Shown here: positions 1-7,990 of the stretch, piece after piece
How positions within the stretch are numbered: the first letter of the stretch is position 1
Layout: every line of letters begins with the position of its first letter
NCBI GenBank assembly: GCA_030550025.1
Contig: JAUQQC010000013.1
Coordinates: 1,263-65,262 of the forward strand
Reading direction: 5' to 3'
Length of the DNA stretch: 64,000 nucleotides
From: Acidobacteriota bacterium
Lineage (GTDB): Bacteria > Acidobacteriota > Blastocatellia > HR10
Notes under the pieces: generated by a model
The model's input: only the letters and a program-made list of their open reading frames with translations
The model's database searches: none
Told to the model about the DNA's origin: nothing
Translations under genes and position numbers: made by a program

Positions 1-233
1 ATGTCGATGAAGCCCGGGGCGACGATCAATCCTTCTGCTTCGATACATTCCCGCGCCGGTTTCCCCTTGAGCACACCAAGAGCGACAATTCGTCCATCCC
101 GAATCCCAATATCGGTCACCTGTCCGGATTGCCCCGTGCCATCGAGGACATGACCCCCAGTGATGAGAAGATCGAAGGGGCGAGCATCCTCTAGGACGTC
201 CCCTCTAGCCCTTTCTCTTCCCAATGTCGTCAT
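1..233 (-). CDS. N-terminal part of an amidohydrolase (D-aminoacylase-like), cut by window edge
   Basis: Only the first 77 codons are in the window; the C-terminus lies beyond base 1. The visible part shows the short beta-sandwich that precedes the barrel in cyclic amidohydrolases: a LLITGGHVLDGTG segment, then DIGIRDGRIVALG, then AEGLIVAPGFID, which leads into the first metal-binding HxH (not reached). This pattern is typical of N-acyl-D-amino-acid deacylases and related dihydroorotase-like enzymes. The ATG at 233 overlaps the stop of the upstream oxidoreductase by ATGA, with a GGAGGAG-like ribosome site inside that gene. Family is reasonably sure from the N-terminal signature; substrate cannot be told. 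Confidence 0.75.
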   Translation of the reverse strand, partial: MTTLGRERARGDVLEDARPFDLLITGGHVLDGTGQSGQVTDIGIRDGRIVALGVLKGKPARECIEAEGLIVAPGFID

Positions 234-1285
234 CCCTCCTCCTCCTGAACGATTTCGAGGCTCGTGCGACGACGGATCGCTTCGTGCAGGGCAAGCGTCA
301 AGCTCAAACTGCGATACCCATCTCGAGCATCGGGCGATGGCGGGCGATCCTCTCGAATCGCCGTGAGGAAAGCCTCCAGTTGCGCGTCGAAGTTCAACTC
401 ATAGGGTGGCAGGCGCTTTTGGATGACCCCCTCCGAACGCACAAGTTGTGTGCGACCAGTCCGTAGATCATGCCAGGCGATTCCCCGCGAGCCGAAGATC
501 TCGATCTCTGGATACTTCACCTGGGGGTATGGACCTCGATGCTCATCGGCTTCGGCGATCGGATGTAGCCACCCCATCTCCAACTTACCAATGGAACCGT
601 CCGCGAACTCGATGACGCCAATCCAATGATTATCCTCGGGAAGCTCGCCTCGTGTTCTCGCCGATACCCCGCTCACGCGAATCGGCGGAGAGGAGGCGAA
701 ATAGAGCGCCATATCGGCCAGATGGGCGCCACCGACAACAAGTGGGGTGCTGGTCCGAAGTACCTCGATGACCCGACGATTATGATCGGGGTCGGTGACC
801 ATCCACGGTTCATTGAAGGCTCCCAGGCGAATCACCATCGGGGATCCGATCGCCCCCTCGGTGATCCAGCGCTTGAGCATCCGGACGCCCGCATTGAAGC
901 GAAAGATGAACCCAACCTGGAATTTTCGCCCCGATGCCTCGGCCGCCTCCACCACGCGGCGCCCCATCTCGTACGAGATCGCAATGGGCTTCTCGCACAG
1001 CACATGCTTGCCAGCCTGTAGACAATCGATCGCGATCTGAGGGGTGACCTCCGGAGGAGTCGCGATGATGACGGCCTCGATCGCAGGATCCTTGATCCAA
1101 TCGCGATAATCGAAGGTTGCCCGTTCAGCCCCGAACTCCCGGGCGGCACGATCAAGCGCCGTTTCATCCACATCCGCCAGTGCCAGAAGCGCGACGCTCG
1201 GATGTCGTCGCACGGCCGGCAGGTGAAATCCACGCGCCACCGCCCCGCAGCCGATCACGCCGATACCAATCTTCCCTTCCCTCAT
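230..1285 (-). CDS. Gfo/Idh/MocA family NAD(P)-dependent oxidoreductase
   Basis: 351 residues. The N-terminus has the Rossmann dinucleotide signature GVIGCGAVARGFH, and a CEKPIA segment near residue 95 supplies the Lys of the family's EKP motif. The C-terminal half is the alpha/beta substrate domain. Such enzymes oxidise or reduce hydroxyls of sugars, inositols and their acids, or act as trans-dihydrodiol dehydrogenases. The ATG at 1285 is chosen because it overlaps the upstream stop by ATGA; an in-frame ATG 42 bases earlier would invade the upstream gene further. It sits in a coupled run of eight genes (1-7228) with lyases and aminotransferases, which suggests sugar-acid or amino-polyol catabolism. 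Substrate unknown. Confidence 0.88.
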   Translation of the reverse strand: MREGKIGIGVIGCGAVARGFHLPAVRRHPSVALLALADVDETALDRAAREFGAERATFDYRDWIKDPAIEAVIIATPPEVTPQIAIDCLQAGKHVLCEKPIAISYEMGRRVVEAAEASGRKFQVGFIFRFNAGVRMLKRWITEGAIGSPMVIRLGAFNEPWMVTDPDHNRRVIEVLRTSTPLVVGGAHLADMALYFASSPPIRVSGVSARTRGELPEDNHWIGVIEFADGSIGKLEMGWLHPIAEADEHRGPYPQVKYPEIEIFGSRGIAWHDLRTGRTQLVRSEGVIQKRLPPYELNFDAQLEAFLTAIREDRPPSPDARDGYRSLSLTLALHEAIRRRTSLEIVQEEEG

Positions 1286-2124
1286 GAGAGTCCCAGAAGC
1301 CGTAGCGCGTCGCGTTCGAGAATCCAAGCGATCGCCTCATCCGGCAGAGGAGGCAAACTCCACCGCCGCGCGAAGTCGTTGATCCCCCGCACGCCCTCGA
1401 TCGCCTCCTGCGGCGTGGCGAAGGGATAGTCCGAACCAAAGAACAGTTTCTCCATGACGCCATACTCCAGAGCGAGCATCATCCCGTTGTAGAACTGCCA
1501 AGGGCGATAGTGCAAGGCCGAGATGTCCGCGTAAAGGTTCGGATGTTTCCGAATGAGGACGATCGTCTCCGCAATCCACGGGTGTCCGAGATGTGCGATG
1601 ATCATCACCAAGTCGGGATGAGCGAACGCGACCTCCTCTAAAAGCAGCGGGGAGGCGAAGCGAAGGGGCGCGCGGCGAGCGAAGGTCGTTCCCTGATGGA
1701 TGAGGATGGGAAGATGGCGTCGCTCGCAATATTCATAGATCGAGCGCATTCGCTTATCCATCGGATGGACGTTCTGATAGACGGGGCCGAGCTTCACCCC
1801 TCGGAGCTTCAAATCCTCGATGGCGCGTTCAAGCTCAACCATATAACTCGGCTCCTGCGGGTCAACGGAGGCGAATCCGATGAGCTTCTCCGGAAAGCGA
1901 CGGACGAACCCGGCGACGAAGTCGTTCGGCACGAGCAACCCCACGTGTCGCGCCCGCAATCCGAAGACGATCGCGCGATCGACGACGCGCAGAGCCTGCG
2001 CATATGCCTCTTCGGTCACCTCTAACCAGACGGGAGAACCCCGCGCACGCTGAGATTCGCGCGCCAATTCCTCCGACCAGTGTTCGCGCCGCCAAACATG
2101 CGTGTGGACGTCAACGATCATCAT
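1282..2124 (-). CDS. Amidohydrolase-2 family metal-dependent hydrolase or decarboxylase
   Basis: 280 residues with the full signature of the PF04909 TIM barrel: DVHTHV at residues 4-9 (HxH metal ligands), LIHQG (His on strand 5), AHLGHPW (His on strand 6) and FGSDYPF (catalytic Asp on strand 8). The family includes ACMSD, gamma-resorcylate decarboxylase and lactone hydrolases such as 2-pyrone-4,6-dicarboxylate or sugar lactonases. All expected ligands are present, so it should be active. Start: ATG at 2124 overlaps the upstream stop by ATGA; the next codon, also ATG (2121), has the better spacing from GGAGG. In this context a lactonase or acyclic hydrolase of a sugar derivative is plausible, but this is inference. 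Confidence 0.85.
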   Translation of the reverse strand: MMIVDVHTHVWRREHWSEELARESQRARGSPVWLEVTEEAYAQALRVVDRAIVFGLRARHVGLLVPNDFVAGFVRRFPEKLIGFASVDPQEPSYMVELERAIEDLKLRGVKLGPVYQNVHPMDKRMRSIYEYCERRHLPILIHQGTTFARRAPLRFASPLLLEEVAFAHPDLVMIIAHLGHPWIAETIVLIRKHPNLYADISALHYRPWQFYNGMMLALEYGVMEKLFFGSDYPFATPQEAIEGVRGINDFARRWSLPPLPDEAIAWILERDALRLLGLS

Positions 2125-3344
2125 TCCTCCAATGCCGCCAGAGCACGCCGGATCCATTGAAGCCGGGAGGCGGGGAGCGTCCCATAGTTGTAGAATCCCA
2201 CGCTGGTGAACCCAAGGTCCGCCATATGCCGAAGCGCCACCTCGACATCTTCGAGCGTCCGGGTATAGGAGTGGCCGAGATTCAAGACCGCCCCCAACGC
2301 GCACGGGAGTTGCAGGTCAGCGACGAAGGCGACTTCGGCCTCTCGCCGCTCCGCCTCCTCGAAATACAGAGCGACGACCAAGCGATCTGCGATCTCTCCG
2401 ACGGCTCGCGGATCGAACCCTTCCACCCATCCCAGCGCCGTGGGGCGAGAGAAGACCGGGCCCAAACAAGAGAATTCGACCCCCTTTCGACGAGCGAACA
2501 CGGCCAGTTCAGCCAGCAGCGCAGCTACGCGTTCGTTGCGCCGCCTGAGATAAGCTTGAAGCTCCACATGGGCCAGGAGGAAATCCAAAAGTGCCGCCAC
2601 ATCATCGGCCGCAGTCGCCGGACCGCGTTCGACCGATCCGTTCAGCCGCCGATCGAGCGCCTGACGGACGCTCCCCCGCAAGCGCTTCATGTCCAAACCC
2701 GCCTCCTTCCCCATCTGCTCGCACGCCGGACAGAAACAGAGCGCCAAGAGCGCTTGCTCGAAGACCCCGAGGCTCACGCTGTAGAATTCGTGATGATATC
2801 CATGGAGGAACCCAAGGTATCCGAAAGATTCCACCTCGAGGCCATCGAGCGGATATTGTTCGAGCAGGTCCTCGACCAGTGCCAGAAGGAAAGCCCGCAC
2901 GGCCTCGTGACTGGGACAAAGGGCGTAGACGTATGGATCCCCATAAGCGTTCCGAGAGAGAAGCTCCGGATGCTGCCCCCCTAATCGGGTATTGTGTGTG
3001 CCGACGACCCAACCGATGAGCCGAAGCCCAGAGCGCGAGCAAGCGCGCGCGATCCCAGCAAGCACATCCTCTTCTCGAACCAATTCGCTGACCACCGGTC
3101 GAATGGGCAGATCGCGAAACCGCGCCTCGGAGGGACGGAAGTAAATCACCCCGCCCTCCGGGAAGATGACGCGCCGATGCGGATGGCGTGGGGAGAGGAA
3201 CTTCCCACTATGATAACTCGCCGCCACGCTCACGGCCGTGAGCCCGAGATCGGCGATCGTCGCCAGAGCGGTTTCAATCCCCTCTTCTCTCAAGTCCCAT
3301 GGGTAAGCGTAGATCGAGCGCTGCTGAATCACCACACCGTCCAT
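2121..3344 (-). CDS. Uncharacterised protein, probably a TIM-barrel (glycosidase-like) fold
   Basis: 407 residues without a signal peptide. I do not recognise a named family. The N-terminal half alternates short hydrophobic strands and amphipathic helices (GIETALATIADLGLTAVSV, then RPVVSELV, LIGWVVGTHN, DGLEVESFGYLGF), as in a (beta/alpha)8 barrel; the LEVESFGY segment places a Glu at a strand end, as in glycosidases. A LCFCPACEQM segment near residue 210 could bind a metal. The start is uncertain: ATG 3344 lies directly after GGAGG, while GTG 3335 or 3332 would be better spaced, the last giving a GTGA overlap with the upstream SDR. Its place between an SDR and an amidohydrolase suggests an enzymatic role in the same pathway. 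Confidence 0.7.
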   Translation of the reverse strand: MDGVVIQQRSIYAYPWDLREEGIETALATIADLGLTAVSVAASYHSGKFLSPRHPHRRVIFPEGGVIYFRPSEARFRDLPIRPVVSELVREEDVLAGIARACSRSGLRLIGWVVGTHNTRLGGQHPELLSRNAYGDPYVYALCPSHEAVRAFLLALVEDLLEQYPLDGLEVESFGYLGFLHGYHHEFYSVSLGVFEQALLALCFCPACEQMGKEAGLDMKRLRGSVRQALDRRLNGSVERGPATAADDVAALLDFLLAHVELQAYLRRRNERVAALLAELAVFARRKGVEFSCLGPVFSRPTALGWVEGFDPRAVGEIADRLVVALYFEEAERREAEVAFVADLQLPCALGAVLNLGHSYTRTLEDVEVALRHMADLGFTSVGFYNYGTLPASRLQWIRRALAALEE

Positions 3345-4162
3345 CCTCCATCCACAATGATATTCTGCCCAGTGATGTATTCCGAGGCGCGCGAGGCGAG
3401 GAAGACCACGACGCCCTTCAGATCGGTCGCCCCCCCCATACGCCCCAGCGGGGTGCGCGCAATATAGTTGGGGACGAAGACCTGTTCATAATCCTCTCGC
3501 GTGCGCAACCGTTCGTCATAGAATCCCCCAGGGGTGATACAGTTGACGCGAATCCCATAGGGGGCCAGATATGTGGCCAGCCACCGCGTCAACTGGATGA
3601 CGCCAGCTTTCGCCGCTCCGTAGTTGCAGGGATTGTTGAGGCCCGTTCGCCCGTAGATTCGATGATCGGGAGAGACGACCCCGTAGATGCTCGCGATGTT
3701 GATGATCGCCCCTCGTTCCGCCTCTTTCATCACGGCGCTCACCGCTTGCGCGCAGAGGAAGACGCTCGTCAGGCCCCCTCGCACGGCGGATTCGAATTCC
3801 TCGAGCGTCATCTCTTCGAACGGCCGATGAAGACCACTATAGGCATTATTCACCAAGATGTCGATGCGACCGAAGCGAGCCAGGACGGCGTCTCTCAGCG
3901 CGCGCACAGATTCCGGAACGGTCACGTCCACGGAGACGGCCATCGCTTCGGCATACCGCTCGGAGAGCTCGTTCGCTTTCCGCCGACAACGCTCAAGATC
4001 TCGCGAAGCGACGACGACATGGGCTCCGGCTTCGGCCAAGGCATCGCACATCTGCGAGCCGAGTCGTCCCGCGCCTCCCGTCACGATGGCCACTTGCCCT
4101 CTCAAATCGAACAACTCCCAAATCGTCGGCATTGCCGATTTCCTCCCCATGAGAGCGATCAT
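3329..4162 (-). CDS. Short-chain dehydrogenase/reductase
   Basis: 277 residues, classical SDR length. The cofactor loop TGGAGRLG lies near residues 28-35, NNAYSG follows strand 4, the catalytic Ser sits in NIASIYG, and Tyr-x3-Lys is present as YGAAK. The C-terminal INVDGGWT-type ending (IIVDGGWTVW) is also classical. The overall pattern is close to gluconate 5-dehydrogenase-like or sugar SDRs. GAGRLG instead of GxxxGIG is a common subfamily variation. ATG at 4162 overlaps the upstream aminotransferase stop by ATGA, so it is translationally coupled. Likely oxidises a hydroxy-acid or polyol intermediate together with the Gfo/Idh enzymes. Confidence 0.9.
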   Translation of the reverse strand: MIALMGRKSAMPTIWELFDLRGQVAIVTGGAGRLGSQMCDALAEAGAHVVVASRDLERCRRKANELSERYAEAMAVSVDVTVPESVRALRDAVLARFGRIDILVNNAYSGLHRPFEEMTLEEFESAVRGGLTSVFLCAQAVSAVMKEAERGAIINIASIYGVVSPDHRIYGRTGLNNPCNYGAAKAGVIQLTRWLATYLAPYGIRVNCITPGGFYDERLRTREDYEQVFVPNYIARTPLGRMGGATDLKGVVVFLASRASEYITGQNIIVDGGWTVW

Positions 4163-5460
4163 GCCTGGCGAAAGATCGGACGAACCGGAGGCCCTTTCAG
4201 ACGGGCCGCGATGTCACCCTGACGCACGGCCTCGGCGATCACCGCGAAGATCTCGGCATATTGCTCGAGAGTCCATTCGATGTCGGCCTCCGTATGCGCG
4301 AGGCTGAGCATGTGAATGCCAAGCGTGAGAATGCCACGCGCGAGCGCCTCCTGCTGAAAGAGGGAACGGAGGGTCAGCTGTTCCCCCTCGTCTCGGCCTC
4401 GGAACCGCAGGGCTGTGAACGGCGGCATCCCGACGCACTCGATGTACTCGGTGAGCTGATGCTCCGCAAGCAGCGCATTGGTCCTCTCCTTGAGGCGCGC
4501 GCCAACGCGCCAGAGCGACGCCACCCCCTCCCCCCGCTCGAGTTTCTCGAGCGTCGCCCGAGCAGCCGCCAGGCTCACGGCTTCGCCTCCATGCGTGGTG
4601 GAGAAGAAGACTTCCTCGGCAAGAAGGTGCATGATGTCGGCGCGCCCGACCAAGGCCGCCAGGGGGAATCCATTCGCCAGCGCTTTCCCCAAGCAAGCCA
4701 AATCTGGCGTCACGCCGAAATAGGCTTGCGCGCCTCCCAACGCCAGGCGAAACCCGGTGACGACTTCGTCGAAGACGAGGAGAGCCCCGTGGCGGCGACA
4801 GAGCGCTCGCACCTCTTCCAGATACCCAGGCGAAGGGGGATCGAAGGTCACCGGTTCCAAGATCACAGCGGCGACCTCGCCACGGTGTTCGCCGAAGAGG
4901 CGGTGCAAAGCGTCCAGATCATTGTAGGGAAATCGAATCGTAAGACGACGAACGGCTTCCGGCACGCCCCGGTTTCGTTCGGTGGCGCCGATGTACCAAT
5001 CGTGCCACCCATGATACCCACAGCAGAGGATCTTCTCGCGCCCCGTATAGGCGCGAGCCAGGCGCACGGCAGCGCTGGTCACATCGGATCCATTCTTGGC
5101 AAAGCGTACCATCTCGGCACATGGGATCAAACGGACGAGTTGCTCGGCGACCTCAACCTCGACCGGATGCGGAAGACTAAAACTGACCCCCTCTTCCATT
5201 TGCGCGCGCGCGGCCTCCAGCACATCGGCATCCCCATGCCCCAGGATCACGGCGCCAAGACCCATGATGTAATCCAGGTAGCGAGAGCCATCGACATCCC
5301 ATGCAAAGGCCCCCCGAGCCCGCGCCAAGAAATTTGGAGCAATGCCTTGAACGAAACTCCTCGGGCTCTTGCTGAACGTTTGCGCCCCCCCAGGAATCAC
5401 GCGCTCGCTCCGAGCCAGCCATGCCGCCGATCGTTCTCGCCTCCGATCCATCGCTCTCAT
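4159..5460 (-). CDS. Class-III PLP aminotransferase or aminomutase (glutamate-1-semialdehyde aminomutase-like)
   Basis: 433 residues. It has the fold-type I features of this family: VIPGGAQTFSK near the N-terminus (as in HemL), WDVDGSRYLDY, FAKNGSDVTSAAVRLARA for phosphate binding, GYHGWHDW, the LVFDEVVTGFR Asp that contacts the pyridine N, and the Schiff-base Lys in LGKALANGFP. HemL itself usually has GKIIGGG-like sequence, so this is probably a dedicated catabolic or sugar aminotransferase and not the tetrapyrrole enzyme. The ATG at 5460 is picked for its ATGA overlap with the upstream DapA-like gene; longer frames run into that gene. A second member lies at 16962-18266. Confidence 0.88.
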   Translation of the reverse strand: MRAMDRRRERSAAWLARSERVIPGGAQTFSKSPRSFVQGIAPNFLARARGAFAWDVDGSRYLDYIMGLGAVILGHGDADVLEAARAQMEEGVSFSLPHPVEVEVAEQLVRLIPCAEMVRFAKNGSDVTSAAVRLARAYTGREKILCCGYHGWHDWYIGATERNRGVPEAVRRLTIRFPYNDLDALHRLFGEHRGEVAAVILEPVTFDPPSPGYLEEVRALCRRHGALLVFDEVVTGFRLALGGAQAYFGVTPDLACLGKALANGFPLAALVGRADIMHLLAEEVFFSTTHGGEAVSLAAARATLEKLERGEGVASLWRVGARLKERTNALLAEHQLTEYIECVGMPPFTALRFRGRDEGEQLTLRSLFQQEALARGILTLGIHMLSLAHTEADIEWTLEQYAEIFAVIAEAVRQGDIAARLKGPPVRPIFRQA

Positions 5461-6440
5461 CCCTCGGCGAGGACCTCCGGGCGCCACTCGACCCATTCCC
5501 GAAGACCACTCTGTTCCAGAGCGCGTCGAGCGGCTGCTTCGTATTCCGGCGAAGGCGGGGCCTGTGGAGGAAAGGCCGGCCCCGTCTCCATGCCGAAGAG
5601 CCTCAACCATAGCCGCGATGTCGGGCCTTCGCCTACGCCGATCCAGCGCTGTTGCTCCGGGCGAATGAGGCGGATGAAGGGATCGAAGCGAAGCCGCATG
5701 TATAAGGCGTCGAATTCGTCGTACTGTCGGTGACTGAGCAGTTCCCAGAACTTGAGGGAAAGGCGCGGGGCGACATTGGCGAAGAAATCAATGAACCCCC
5801 TTGCCCCAAGTCGAAAGGCGAGGGAGAGAATAAGCATGTTGTCAATGAAGGAGAACGAGTCGTGGAAGAGGCGGAGGATCGAAGTGTAGTGCCACACGTC
5901 GTAGGAGGCCCACTTGATCCCTACCACGCGCTCCAACCCCAAGAACCGCTCCAGCAGTCGCGCCGAGAATTCATATCCGGGAGCGGGCATCGCCCAAGGC
6001 GTGTGATAGGCCAGGATGCCGATCGGGGCCGCCTCGTGGACGTATCGAAAGTGCGCGAAGATCTCCTCCTCCGACGGAAGCATGTAGTGCGGAGGGGCAA
6101 GCTGAATGAAGTCTACGCCCGCAGAAGCCGCATATTGCGCCTTTCGCGCCGCGTCGCGCGAGCTGAGCTCGAAGATGCCGACCATGGTGGGAACCCGACC
6201 CGCCGCCTCCTCGACCAGAGCGTCCGTCAGCGCGCGGAATTCTTCGTCGGTGAGGAAATACCCCTCGCCCAACCCTCCAGCGCCAAGCAGAACGCCCGTT
6301 CCCGTTCGAATCCCTCGTTCGATCAGCCACCGAACATGCCGACGAAAGGGCGTGATCTGTACACGATGCTCTTGATCGCAGAAAGTAGGCAATGAGACGA
6401 CGACGCCGACTAACTTCTCCTTCAACAGCTCTCGGTTCAT
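5457..6440 (-). CDS. DapA/NanA-family lyase (dihydrodipicolinate synthase-like)
   Basis: 327 residues. It shows the N-terminal GVVVSLPTFCD pattern, a GAGGLGEGYFLTDEE segment in place of the usual GTTGE loop, and VVGIKWAS, whose Lys is the expected Schiff-base residue. The family forms or cleaves C-C bonds of 2-oxo acids (pyruvate lyases, KDG aldolases, dehydratases of sugar acids). The altered GTTGE loop argues against lysine biosynthesis and for a sugar-acid aldolase or dehydratase. It lies between an HpaI-type aldolase and a class-III aminotransferase. The ATG at 6440 overlaps the upstream stop by ATGA. Confidence 0.87.
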   Translation of the reverse strand: MNRELLKEKLVGVVVSLPTFCDQEHRVQITPFRRHVRWLIERGIRTGTGVLLGAGGLGEGYFLTDEEFRALTDALVEEAAGRVPTMVGIFELSSRDAARKAQYAASAGVDFIQLAPPHYMLPSEEEIFAHFRYVHEAAPIGILAYHTPWAMPAPGYEFSARLLERFLGLERVVGIKWASYDVWHYTSILRLFHDSFSFIDNMLILSLAFRLGARGFIDFFANVAPRLSLKFWELLSHRQYDEFDALYMRLRFDPFIRLIRPEQQRWIGVGEGPTSRLWLRLFGMETGPAFPPQAPPSPEYEAAARRALEQSGLREWVEWRPEVLAEG

Positions 6441-7228
6441 CCCCCCCCTCCCTTCCGAAACTGAGCCAACAGAGAGCGCGTCCGAGCGAGCGCTTCGTGC
6501 GCTCCCTGAAGCAAGAATCCGAGATCGCCACCAATCGTCACAAGCGTCGCCCCTTGAGCGATGGCCCAAGTGGCCTCCTCGGGAGTCCGAGTCAGGATGC
6601 CGAAGGGGAACTGGGCAGCACGGGCCCGGGTCATGATCTCCATGATTGTTCGCCGCACCTCCGGATGATCGCTCTGGCCGATGAACCCCATTGAACTGGC
6701 CAAGTCGTTCGGACCGATGAAGAGCGCGTCAACACCTGGCACGGCCATGAGAGCCTCCAAATTCCGAATGGCGGTGACCGTCTCAATTTGGAGAATGAGC
6801 AGGAGTTCTTCATTGGCCCGACGCACGTACTCCTCAAGCCGTGTGAAATACTGACTGGCGCGCACGGGACCAAATCCCCGTGATCCCAAAGGCGGATAGC
6901 GACAGGCTTCGACTGCCCGGCGCGCGTCTTGAACGGTCTCGACCAACGGGACAAGAATTCCCTCAGCTCCCAGATCAAGTGCCGTTTTGAAGAGGTCCGG
7001 GCGATTGTCCCCCACGCGGACAATCGGTGCTGCCGTCCCCCCTTTCAGGGCGATGAGGATATCGCGTAAGCTCTCGACGCCAATCGGGCAGTGCTCCGTA
7101 TCGATGACCAACCAATCGAAGCCCGCTTCGGCCATGACCTCGACGGCATACGGATCCGCCAGAGCAATCCAACTCCCAAGGATCGGCTCCCCTCTCCGAA
7201 TGCGTCCTTTCAACCGGCCTGCGAACAT
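6437..7228 (-). CDS. HpaI/HpcH-family 2-oxo-acid aldolase
   Basis: 263 residues, typical of class-II HpaI aldolases. Visible signatures: GSWIALADP, DWLVIDTEHCPI (general-acid His region), RVGDN, GAEGILVPLVET, a metal-ligand Glu in LQIETVTA and a second ligand Asp in FIGPNDLASSMG. These enzymes cleave 4-hydroxy-2-oxo acids such as 2-keto-3-deoxy-L-rhamnonate or 2,4-dihydroxyhept-2-ene-1,7-dioate to pyruvate plus an aldehyde using a divalent metal. The start has a GAGGGAG site 4 bases upstream. With the DapA homologue it gives the locus two independent aldol-cleaving enzymes, pointing to breakdown of a keto-deoxy sugar acid. Confidence 0.92.
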   Translation of the reverse strand: MFAGRLKGRIRRGEPILGSWIALADPYAVEVMAEAGFDWLVIDTEHCPIGVESLRDILIALKGGTAAPIVRVGDNRPDLFKTALDLGAEGILVPLVETVQDARRAVEACRYPPLGSRGFGPVRASQYFTRLEEYVRRANEELLLILQIETVTAIRNLEALMAVPGVDALFIGPNDLASSMGFIGQSDHPEVRRTIMEIMTRARAAQFPFGILTRTPEEATWAIAQGATLVTIGGDLGFLLQGAHEALARTRSLLAQFRKGGGG

Positions 7229-7237
7229 CGGTCTCCC

Positions 7238-7990
7238 TCAGCGCGCTCGCGCGACCGACTTCGCCACGCGAAATCCAATGCACTCATGTCGAAGCGTCGG
7301 ATGGTCTGGATGCCGATACGCGCAGCGCAAGGGCTCCGGCTTCGGCGTGAGGAAAGAGCCCCCACGAATGACCTTATTCTCCCCCTCCCCCATGCGCGGC
7401 CCGCGCGGATTCCGTCGGGGAAGGTTCCGAAAGTATCTCGGATTGTACCAATCCGCGCACCACTCCCACACATTGCCGGCCATATCATACAGCCCATAGC
7501 CATTGGGGGGGAAGGAGCCGACCGGCTTCGGTTTCTCCTGCCCTCCCCACCAGCAGCGCTCCAGAGTCGGCGGCTCATCCCCCCACGGATAGGCCTTTCC
7601 CTCCAACCCACCTCGCGCCGCCTTCTCCCACTCAGCATCGGTCGGGAGGCGATAGGGCTCTCCGGTCACACGACGCAACCACCGGCAATAAGCCACGGCG
7701 TCGTACCAACTGACACCAACGACCGGTTGTCGAGGGTCGTTGAAGCGCGGATCCTCCCACAAGAGCGGTTTCTCGTATCCCCTCGCTTGAAGGAAGCAGG
7801 CATATTCGGCATTGGTGACTGGATAGAGGCCGATCTCGAAAGCGTCGAGATAGACGATGGTCTCGGGACTCTCACCGGGAAAGCGCTCCCAGTCTGCGCT
7901 CCCCATTCGGAAGGAACCGGCCGGGATCAACCGCGTTTTCGGGATCAGGAGAACATGCCCATTGCTTCCCTCAGACGAACCGGAACGCAT
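7238..7990 (-). CDS. Formylglycine-generating-enzyme-like protein (SUMF1/EgtB/PvdO family)
   Basis: 250 residues with the FGE-sulfatase domain: IPAGSFRMGS at the start, GVSWYDAVAYCRWL, YRLPTDAEWEKAARGG, YPWGD, GNVWEWCADWY, VIRGGSF and terminal GFRVAKS. Family members oxidise a sulfatase Cys to formylglycine or catalyse other O2-dependent reactions with ergothioneine or pyoverdine precursors. The two closely spaced active-site Cys of true FGEs are not evident, so the sulfatase-activating role is doubtful; no sulfatase gene is in the window. The ATG at 7990 is chosen because the domain begins about 15 residues later; it overlaps the upstream gene by 20 bases. No export signal is visible. Confidence 0.87.
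   Translation of the reverse strand: MRSGSSEGSNGHVLLIPKTRLIPAGSFRMGSADWERFPGESPETIVYLDAFEIGLYPVTNAEYACFLQARGYEKPLLWEDPRFNDPRQPVVGVSWYDAVAYCRWLRRVTGEPYRLPTDAEWEKAARGGLEGKAYPWGDEPPTLERCWWGGQEKPKPVGSFPPNGYGLYDMAGNVWEWCADWYNPRYFRNLPRRNPRGPRMGEGENKVIRGGSFLTPKPEPLRCAYRHPDHPTLRHECIGFRVAKSVARAR

Noticed and set aside
4159-5460. HemL of tetrapyrrole biosynthesis (also considered for 16962-18266)
   Set aside because: The Lys motif is GKALANG/GKSMANG and the neighbours are catabolic; two copies in one island argue for specialised enzymes.
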